Assembly: GCA_900642245.1 (NCBI GenBank)
Contig: CAAAJI010000531.1
Span: 20,393-34,431 of the forward strand
From: Fragilaria radians
Lineage: Eukaryota > Bacillariophyta > Fragilariophyceae > Fragilariales > Fragilariaceae
Direction of reading: 5' to 3'
DNA: 14,039 nt
In this document: piece by piece, positions 1 through 6,144 of the stretch
Layout of the letters: every line of letters begins with the position of its first letter
Position numbering within the stretch: position 1 is the first letter of the stretch
Position numbers and translations under genes: made by a program
Notes under the pieces: generated by a model
Told to the model about the DNA's origin: nothing
The model's database searches: none
What the model saw: only the letters and a program-made list of their open reading frames with translations

Positions 1-984
1 AAAGGTAATAATTTCCTTTTTTTCCCTATTAAAAATATGGTTTAGAGACATATTTTTGCTTTTGCTTGCGCTTTGTTGTAGAAGTTATTGGTGCTGCTGT
101 TATTGTGACGTCAAGGATTGTCGGTGAAAAAATCAGAATAAAGCTGTTGTTACAAAGTCAAAATCGTTGTTTTGCTAATTTTATAAAATGTATTCTTTCC
201 TTGTTTGACAGTTTAAAATAAGGCAAATGTAAGATTAATACAATAAGAATCATCCCAAACATTCAACAATGTAATTGATCCATATGATTAATGCCTTTTA
301 AACCAGTTATAATTAGACTTAAGATTAAGAATCACAAAAGATCTTTTTCCTCAATTTAATGGAATATTGTTATTTATTTTTTCATTGTTTTGAAGGAATT
401 TCATTTAGTTGCAGATTAATATTGCTTTTAGAAGTATCCACATTTCAGTTGCATTTGAATGACAATTGCGTTGAATATACTACAGTTTAAAATTGAAAGT
501 CTTGACAACAATCAAGTTTATAATTCTGGATGGAAGTAGGATGGAATTATTGTTTTACTTCCCAATATTTAAATCAGGTTTACTTCTATTGATTTTAGTT
601 GCTAACTCTGTAAACTACTTGAACACTTTCTTGTGTATTTCTGTACTAACAAAATGCACAAGGGTTAAGGGTTAGCACAGGCCAAATCGAATGTGAAACT
701 TTTTTAGTAGTGTAGATTGATCATGAAAATATTTATTAAATCTCAAATCCAGTTGTTTTTATCAATAGTTCTAGAATGTCCACAACTATGTATGCTAATC
801 AATGTAGAATCAAATGCCGATTCCTGATCCATTTATTTTCCGCGATTTGTTTCATTGACAAAAGAAACAACTAGAAAAATTAGTCAATCTCTGTCAAAAC
901 GCAAAGGAATTCATGAATGACTGAAGAGTCGCACATAAGCTGTTTTTCTGCTACTTTGCAAATATTTCTAGACATGATCTTAAT
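1..984. other. AT-rich stretch without a recognisable gene
   Basis: No open frame here has the length or composition of a real gene. The best one (493-675, +) starts with a non-ATG codon and has no recognisable family. A palindromic TGACGTCA (CRE/bZIP-type core) lies at 106-113. The minus strand of 721-984 may continue the copia relic to its right, but I could not align it to any gag or pol motif. Treated as unassigned intergenic or decayed repeat DNA. Confidence 0.5.
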
Positions 985-1168
985 CTAACAATTTGTGTCA
1001 CATTACTATTGGATGCAAAGACTAAAAAAATCCCTACCTTTGTAACAACTTTCTAAACAATTTTTCCACAACTGGTCTTTTGCTCAATTGAAAAAACGAG
1101 CTCAGTATAAGATATTTCCTTAAGATTTGCAATCATCTTTTGGATCAATCCTCCAAATATTGTGGTGT
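985..1168 (-). pseudogene. Decayed copia gag fragment A (minus strand)
   Basis: Read on the minus strand, codons from 1133 down to 1053 give a peptide with the pattern EISYTELVFSIEQKTSCGK, closed by a TAG at 1055-1053. It closely parallels EIAYSELILSIDIKTSSGN in the gag of the better-preserved copia element at 10088 of this window (same order: E-I-x-Y-x-E-L-x-x-S-I-x-x-K-T-S-x-G). The flanking sequence could not be aligned to gag with confidence. The same stretch recurs diverged at 1634-1800. No functional product is expected. Confidence 0.6.
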
Positions 1169-1239
1169 GGTATCACCGCTAATTGGTGATGTTTTCTCAC
1201 TTAAATCAATCTATACATACATATGTTTTGCACTACAAT

Positions 1240-1633
1240 AATTTGACTTTAGACATTAGATATGCTTGCAGCTCTTTCACGTTATTACAATCAAAACATT
1301 TGTTGATCTTTACATGTATCTCTCAACTGTGTCGTAATGACCAACCAAAAGACAACATCAATCCATGAAATCCAAACAACCAATCCATTTTCTGTAGCTT
1401 TGGAATATAAACATGGGTCACAGATACTCCTTTAAAATCCCATAGATTTAAATATACTTACCAATTTCATCCAAAAGACAATGGCTGCCTATGTTATAGT
1501 TCTTTGGAAATGTAAAACAATATCCATGTCAAACTTATCTTCAAATCCTTCAGGCACATGTAAATATTAGGAATTTCTTCTTGTAGCTGTCTCTTCCTAA
1601 TAACTTCAATCTTTACTGATTGATGAACTTAAA
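1240..1633 (-). pseudogene. Decayed copia reverse transcriptase fragment (minus strand)
   Basis: The minus strand from 1560 downward reads HVPEGFEDKF, then a block ending FW..L...KSMGF, then CDPCLYSK, then WISWID. This is the usual order of RVT_2 (Ty1/copia RT) landmarks: VPEGF, QAA-x-FW, K-x-L-x-x-x-G-F, D-x-C-L-Y and the Y/W-V-D-D catalytic box. The box reads WIDV, so the second Asp is lost. In-frame stops lie at 1491-1489 (TAG, where Q of QAA is expected) and 1434-1432 (TAA). A frameshift separates the upstream LQEEIPNIYM segment (about 1600-1560), and another precedes the RT tail FDCNNVKELQAYL (about 1298-1257). Only the finger/palm region is left, so it is an old, dead copy. Confidence 0.72.
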
Positions 1634-1800
1634 CCAACAATTTGTGTCACATATCTAATGGATGCAAAAGTTAAAAAATGCCCTACCTCAGTAACAATTT
1701 ACTAAACAAATTTTCCACATCTGCTCTTTTGCTCAATTGATAAAAGGAGTATAAGCTAATTCCTGAAGATCTTTTGGATCAATTCTCCAATCATTGTGGT
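1634..1800 (-). pseudogene. Decayed copia gag fragment B (minus strand)
   Basis: A second diverged copy of fragment A. On the minus strand, 1768-1702 reads LQELAYT, then after a small frame slip LLSIEQKSRCGKFV, and ends at TAG 1704-1702. It shares with fragment A the stretches equivalent to AATTTGTGTCACAT, GGATGCAAA, TTTTGCTCAATTGA and CTTTTGGATCAAT, in the same order. On the minus strand it lies directly upstream of the RT fragment, so gag-like DNA lies on both sides of RT. That is not the normal order of a single element. Confidence 0.55.
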
Positions 1801-2042
1801 AACAGAGAACACTGGTGCAATGTGAATAGTGCAATGTACCTCATTGTGGTGTGAGAAGTTGTCTCACCAGGTATCACTTGATCAGAATGACTGGAAGAAT
1901 CAGTGTCCGTCGCGTGGGCGTTCAAAATGAAACTCGGATTTTCCGGTATTCTGCATCCGAGAATCTGCTATTTGAGCTACAGCACTTACATGACAACTTC
2001 TAAATCACTCCTTCCTCATAATCAACCCTCACGTAAACAAGA
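1801..2042 (+). promoter_or_regulatory. Upstream region of the CRN-like gene with a 7-bp hairpin
   Basis: The presumed promoter and 5' UTR of the gene at 2043. An exact inverted repeat CTCGGAT (1933-1939) / ATCCGAG (1955-1961) encloses a 15-base loop. An ATG at 1927 opens a frame running to 2187 that overlaps the CRN start in another frame; if transcribed it would be an overlapping upstream ORF. A stop (TAA, 2034-2036) closes the CRN frame just ahead of its ATG, so the gene does not extend upstream without an intron. No convincing TATA box was seen, which is common in diatoms. Confidence 0.35.
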
Positions 2043-3725
2043 ATGTCGATCAATCCAGAATCTATGTCACTTCTCCTTTGGTTTCAGCTCATCGATTCGA
2101 CTACTAAAAAGCCGTACAAGGAAACTAGAGCTGACAAGGTCTCCGTCTCCTCTTCTGCTGATGTTGTTGACTTTCGAGATGCAGTGAAGGCAAAGTACGA
2201 CCAGCCAGGATATCTGAAGGATATTCCATCCGGTGCTCTTCTCGTTTACAAGAACAACACTGCTTTCGTCACAAATGATGATCCACTCAAAGAAGACGGT
2301 CTTGTAGTTGGTCTAGGAACATCAAAGCAGGAAGCCCTCATTGTTCTTGTCCCTCCATCCATTCAACCTCAAGATTCATTTTCGTTGCGACAAGAATTTC
2401 TCTATCTTCAAATGCGAATGGAAAGGCAACTCAATGAACTTGTGGCCAACTTCTCGCACACGCCTACTTCCTTCTCTTCTGCGGGACAGGGTGAACTTGA
2501 GTATGCAAAATTGAAGGAGTATGGTAGGATCATTGATGTGGAACCAACTGAAGATGGGGATGCATTTTGGTCACAGGATATTCAGATTGAAGCCAATGCC
2601 ATTGATGATGAGGCTGATTTTGAAACCTTTATTACTCCATATTTCAGTGAGATCCTACAAAAATATGGTCTGGTCTACGTCAATAGCTCGCGATTTCCAT
2701 GGTTGTCTCAGTCCAACCGTTTGAGCTCGAAGACAGATCTCAAACCGGATGGCTTTGTCACTCACCCTGGAATGTTTCGTGCCAAGTCAGTACCCGATGA
2801 TGGCGTGCAACGTCCAAGTAAATTGCTATTTGGAGTACCAGAGAAAGGGTTATTTGACTGTGTCATTCTATTCGAAAGCCAGCTCACCATAAGTAGTGGT
2901 GCTTTTGGTCAAGTCATACAATATGTGCAACATTTTCTTCCCAAGGGGGAAGCAAGGGTTATTCTGTTTGATCGCTGGTCATTCTGGCTGATCACATGTC
3001 TCAAATCATTTGTTGACAAAGTTGAAATTTCAAAATGGACCAACAATGGCTCAAAATGTTTGTTTGAGAACTTCATTTGTAAGAATGTTTCTCCATGGGT
3101 GTCGCACTTGACTAAAGCTTGCTTGCATTTCAATGTCAAGGTAGTAGAGGGCAATTCATTTTTAGGCCATGGTGCTTTTGGACGAGTGTTTAAAGTAATT
3201 CAACCAAATGAGGAAGTTTTAGCGCTAAAAATTGTAGAGAGGTTTCACGTGAGGCGTCTCCATCAAGAGCACTATGCTATGACAAAAGCGCAGCACACAC
3301 GCTTAACAGCAATTGTTGCAGAAAATGTAATGGACACTCTTGAGTGTGCAGCATTCTTGCTGAAACCGGTTGGGAAACCTCTGTCTTACCCAAAGACACG
3401 AGAAGAAGTATGTACCCTATTTGAACTGTTATGGCAGCTCCACAACAAAGGAGTGATTCATGGAGATCCTCGTGTACCAAACGTGATAGTTCACAAAAAG
3501 AAACTTCTTTGGATTGACCTTGTGGATGTGTTCGAATCGACAACTTCCCGTTTGAGGCGGCTTGATGCTAAAATCCTCACACTGTCTGTCCTCAGGGTTT
3601 CTCTGAACTTTGAGCTGGACTCGACGGTATTGAATTTGATTCGCAAGTATGGCAACATAGCTTCGGTCAAAAATATTCATCATTTGGCTAATGCAGTCTA
3701 CGAAATACTTCAAGTGACACGTTAG
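2043..3725 (+). CDS. Crinkler (CRN)-like protein: Ubl header, nuclease-like middle, kinase-like end
   Basis: A single uninterrupted 560-residue frame. Residues 8-104 resemble the CRN ubiquitin-like header: a first strand MSLLLWFQLI, a VDFRDAVKAKY helix, a DDPLKEDG turn and the closing LIVLVP that matches the conserved HVLVVVP-type end of CRN headers. The LFLAK motif of oomycete CRNs is absent. Residues about 195-315 look like a PD-(D/E)XK fold: D236 in KPDG, E278 in FESQ (ExQ rather than ExK), then GQVIQY and RVILFD. Residues 371-500 are a compact kinase-like domain: GHGAFGRVF glycine loop (375-383), K396 in ALKIV, HGDPRVPN (473-480) and WIDL (490-493) in place of DFG. There is no signal peptide. 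In known CRNs, cytoplasmic or nuclear action and cell-death or signalling effects have been reported; its role here is unknown. Translation may start at M1 or M8 (2064). Confidence 0.82.
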   Translation: MSINPESMSLLLWFQLIDSTTKKPYKETRADKVSVSSSADVVDFRDAVKAKYDQPGYLKDIPSGALLVYKNNTAFVTNDDPLKEDGLVVGLGTSKQEALIVLVPPSIQPQDSFSLRQEFLYLQMRMERQLNELVANFSHTPTSFSSAGQGELEYAKLKEYGRIIDVEPTEDGDAFWSQDIQIEANAIDDEADFETFITPYFSEILQKYGLVYVNSSRFPWLSQSNRLSSKTDLKPDGFVTHPGMFRAKSVPDDGVQRPSKLLFGVPEKGLFDCVILFESQLTISSGAFGQVIQYVQHFLPKGEARVILFDRWSFWLITCLKSFVDKVEISKWTNNGSKCLFENFICKNVSPWVSHLTKACLHFNVKVVEGNSFLGHGAFGRVFKVIQPNEEVLALKIVERFHVRRLHQEHYAMTKAQHTRLTAIVAENVMDTLECAAFLLKPVGKPLSYPKTREEVCTLFELLWQLHNKGVIHGDPRVPNVIVHKKKLLWIDLVDVFESTTSRLRRLDAKILTLSVLRVSLNFELDSTVLNLIRKYGNIASVKNIHHLANAVYEILQVTR

Positions 3726-4138
3726 CTTCAAGTGTCCACATTCTACAATGGTTGTAGTTTGATCACTAGATGAATACACTAAACTTGTGCAAGTGTCTGG
3801 TTATGCAAAATATGAAGCGCAGAAGCGTAATTTTACATCGCAGCATTCTCTGTTGACCTGTGGAAACCGAATTTAGTATTTGTAGCAGCTTGCCTTGTAT
3901 CCTGTGCAACTTTGTACGTATGGATCCCACATAGCATGTTTGCTTTGGGTGCCTAGAGAATGTAATAGTCTGTTTGCAAAAGAGGATGAATCTCATCTCA
4001 GAAACTTAACAAGCGGTTCCTGTGTCAGTTGATATAGTAAGACGAAAAATATGCCTCCATTTTTTCTATGCACGATTTTTCCATGATAAGAATCAATTTT
4101 TAATGCATCCGTTTATGCACGTTATATTTAATTATGAT
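3726..4138. other. 3' flank of the CRN-like gene, no gene recognised
   Basis: After the TAG stop at 3723-3725 no coding pattern or known family is visible on either strand. A 76-codon minus-strand frame (3766-3996) has no recognisable motif and a composition I would not trust. Presumably this holds the 3' UTR of the CRN-like gene and intergenic DNA. No clear polyadenylation signal could be assigned. Confidence 0.4.
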
Positions 4139-4357
4139 TCACCATTTTTGATAATCCATATTGGGTACTTGTACTTTTATTACCCTATTGCATGATGTAG
4201 CTATTGCCTGCTCGAAAACTGAATGTATAGGGCCCAAAAAAGACATCTTAGGCGATTCTTTACTTTTAGTATTGTCATAATTTTCATCATTCTTTACCAA
4301 AGGACGTCTCTGTGAGAGATTTCCAGTAGATGAGGATGATTTAACAGTGTTAGACAT
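4139..4357 (-). CDS. Possible small hypothetical protein or first exon (minus strand)
   Basis: An ATG-started frame of 72 codons. The N-terminus is polar and Ser/Lys/Asn-rich, which looks more like real coding sequence than its neighbours. It holds no domain I recognise. Near its 3' end (TGG-TGA context) the sequence contains GTGAAT, which could serve as a splice donor, so it might be a truncated first exon. It lies just left of the copia LTR relic and might be part of an old element. Evidence is composition only. Confidence 0.22.
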   Translation of the reverse strand: MSNTVKSSSSTGNLSQRRPLVKNDENYDNTKSKESPKMSFLGPIHSVFEQAIATSCNRVIKVQVPNMDYQKW

Positions 4358-4412
4358 CTTGTAGCCTTAGAAGAAATAGATCTCTTCGTCTGAAGATTTC
4401 TAGATCTTTACT

Positions 4413-4555
4413 GGAGATATTCCTTACGTTGATTCCGGTGCATCTGTTTAGGTTATCCATTAGTGATATTAGATATTTGATATTGTGTGATTAGAGCTAG
4501 TTTAAATCTTTTAATTAGTAATCACAACTTTTAGAGGAACTTATGTTTTAAAATT
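4413..4555 (+). repeat. Diverged copia LTR relic, copy 1
   Basis: Aligns by eye, in order, with the 192 bp LTRs of the copia element at 9765-13386: TGGAGATATTCCTTACGTT at the left end (LTR: TGGAAAATATCCTCTACGTT), then TTATCCATTAG-x-GATATTAG, then AATCTTTTAATTAG, then TCACAACTTTTAGAGGAAC. The last ~50 bp of the LTR (TTTCTCTTGCCTG...) is not found. Because no gag-pol is attached on either side, it is a solo or truncated LTR of a related family. It stands directly before the pogo-derived unit. Confidence 0.62.
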
Positions 4556-4682
4556 CTTCATGGTCCTTAGAAAATATAGTGAATCAAACTTCAAAAGTTG
4601 AGATCCTCGTACGTTGTTAGTCGTTGGTTTGCCATTAAATGTTTTGAAGTAACTTAACGTGGAGTTGCAGTTTATGGCTATA

Positions 4683-4785
4683 CACCAGTTTTTGGCCGAA
4701 AATGTAATCTAGCCAATAATGTGACGAATTGAAAAAATAAAGGATTTTGATAGGATAAATTTTGTAGTCACTAGTTTTTGGCCGA
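4683..4785 (+). repeat. Pair of 17-bp direct repeats before the transposase start
   Basis: CACCAGTTTTTGGCCGA (4683-4699) and CACTAGTTTTTGGCCGA (4769-4785) differ at one base and lie 86 bp apart, the second 13 bp before the transposase ATG. Both are kept in the second copy (9195-9210, one T shorter, and 9280-9296). Their position suggests transposase binding sites or promoter elements of the original transposon; this is inference. Confidence 0.55.
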
Positions 4786-4797
4786 TTTCACAAAATC

Positions 4798-5423
4798 ATG
4801 CTGAAGAAAAAGTCATACAGCCAAGAAGAATGAGATGAAGCTGTTGAAAAGTATCTTGGGGATATAAAGCTAAGGGTTGGATGTAAAGCATTTTCCAATG
4901 TTCCCAAGAGAATCATTTCTTGTTTGGCAAAGAACAAAAAGATGGCATCAAAGCAAAAAGGCCTGAACCTCTGCCAATTTAGTCTGTGGAAATAGAAGTT
5001 GATCTCAAGGCCTGGATTGTTGACATGCAGTGTCAAGGCTTCCCTGCCTCCAGGGATAGCATACTTATCATAGGTAATGAGCTCATTCATTCAACGTTTG
5101 GGAACTCTTGTCAAGTTTGTTCATTGAAACGTGGATGGTTGAACAGATTCCTTGAACAACATCCAATACTGTGCTTGTGAACTGCACAAAGTTTCAAACT
5201 TGACAGAGCAGAAGCCTCAGAAGAAGGTCTCAAAACTCTCTTCTGTGAGCTACCATAACATTGTATTGTACAAACTCAAATCTTGCTTCTCCCACCAGTC
5301 ACTGATAGAGTTCCCAAGAGACGCAAAGCACTAGGCATTCACGCTGACTCTTTAATAGAGGCCAACTCAATAAATTCTGGTTTCGACAGTTATGTCAGAA
5401 AATATTTATCAATACATAAATGA
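4798..5423 (+). pseudogene. Pogo/Tigger-like transposase remnant, copy 1 (no DDE core)
   Basis: The ATG at 4798 opens a psq-type helix-turn-helix (SYSQEE...DEAVEKY...VPKRIIS), broken by TGA at 4831-4833 where copy 2 has Leu. A -1 shift near 4985 leads to a CENP-B/Tc5-type HTH: DLKAWIV, GFPASRDSILI, GWLNRFLEQHP. The frame meets TGA at 5178-5180, where Arg is expected in the usual R-T-A-Q stretch, then goes on through TAQSFKLDRAEAS and CELP to a TAA at 5256-5258. The same frame resumes as HCIVQTQ...VPKRRKA...SYVRKYLSIHK and ends at TGA 5421-5423. The ~300-residue DDE integrase core of pogo transposases is absent between the two HTHs and this tail. It cannot transpose by itself. Confidence 0.75.
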
Positions 5424-5797
5424 GTTTCAAAATTCTTCCTTAAATTGAATTGAATAATACATGTATGAAATCCAGCCATAAACTGCTGATCATCTTTCAC
5501 ATCCTTTGTTTTTGCCTAACTTTAAGCATCAATATCTGAATGCAGAAGTAATTCTTATGCATTCACAGACATCATTCATTAAACAATGACGCTATTTTAC
5601 TTACAAACGTAAAATTATGTGCAAACTATCCCTTTTCCTTAAGGGTACAATTTACTGCGATTTTACGTTACTGTAAATCTGTTAACAACTTACTATACTA
5701 GTTAGCTAGTTGATGACATACTGAAAACATTACTGGCGTCATCTTTTCTTCTTGTATGGCAGGTTCTGACCGCTTCACATTTCGGTCGCTTTTGTAC

Positions 5798-6144
5798 TGC
5801 GGTAATATACTAATCTACCGGATATACCTAATTTCATGAGCACTTTCACACCGAATGAAGCGAATCAAAGAATATTCATTCATGAATATTCTGGATATTT
5901 AGGAATCAAGTTATGTGTTCAGGAGATCTCAAAAGCATAGCTAGACAGAAATCTGCGATTTGACATCAACAAATAGGAAAATATATGTCGTAGCTGTAAC
6001 TCTCACAATTACTTAACTCAAACAATTAGTTACGTTTATTTGCCAACTAACTAGTCCTAAAAAGACTATATTCCCTCACGCTTCCTCTGCACAAAGACCA
6101 AAACACTTTATAGGCTAGCCTGCAGCACCAAATCTCCTTAAGAC
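5798..6144. other. Leader/unassigned region before the gag-protease relic
   Basis: Homology to the repeat unit stops at 5797, and the gag frame starts at 6145. In between there is no open frame of note. A near-perfect 24-base palindrome (AGAATATTCAT, two-base centre, ATGAATATTCT) lies at 5869-5892. The 5' LTR and primer binding site of the copia relic would be expected here, but I could not identify TG...CA ends or a tRNA-complementary stretch, so the left end of that element is undefined. Confidence 0.4.

Larger units (their letters stand above)
4480..5797 (+). repeat. Repeat unit copy 1: LTR tail plus internally deleted pogo-like transposon
   Basis: This ~1.3 kb stretch matches 8404-8475, 9061-9760 and 13391-13938 in the same order and orientation. 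Over the transposase N-terminal part I count roughly 23 differences in about 457 bases (near 5 %). The homology ends on the right at the TTTTGTAC of both copies (5797 and 13938), after which the two diverge completely. No terminal inverted repeats or flanking TA duplications could be found, so the true transposon ends are not set. Confidence 0.8.

Noticed and set aside
655..675. AGGGTTAAGGGTTAG, resembling telomere repeats
   Set aside because: Only two imperfect units; far too little for an interstitial telomere tract.
1903..2187. A 94-codon + frame overlapping the CRN start
   Set aside because: It starts at a non-ATG codon (first ATG 1927), has no recognisable domain and overlaps the well-supported CRN frame; kept only as a possible upstream ORF.
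2909..3779. Minus-strand frames opposite the CRN gene (2909-3154, 3277-3543, 3429-3779)
   Set aside because: They are antisense to kinase and nuclease motifs of the CRN frame and show no family pattern.
4788..5090. Minus-strand 100-codon frame and its twin at 9407-9601
   Set aside because: Antisense shadows of the pogo transposase HTH regions.
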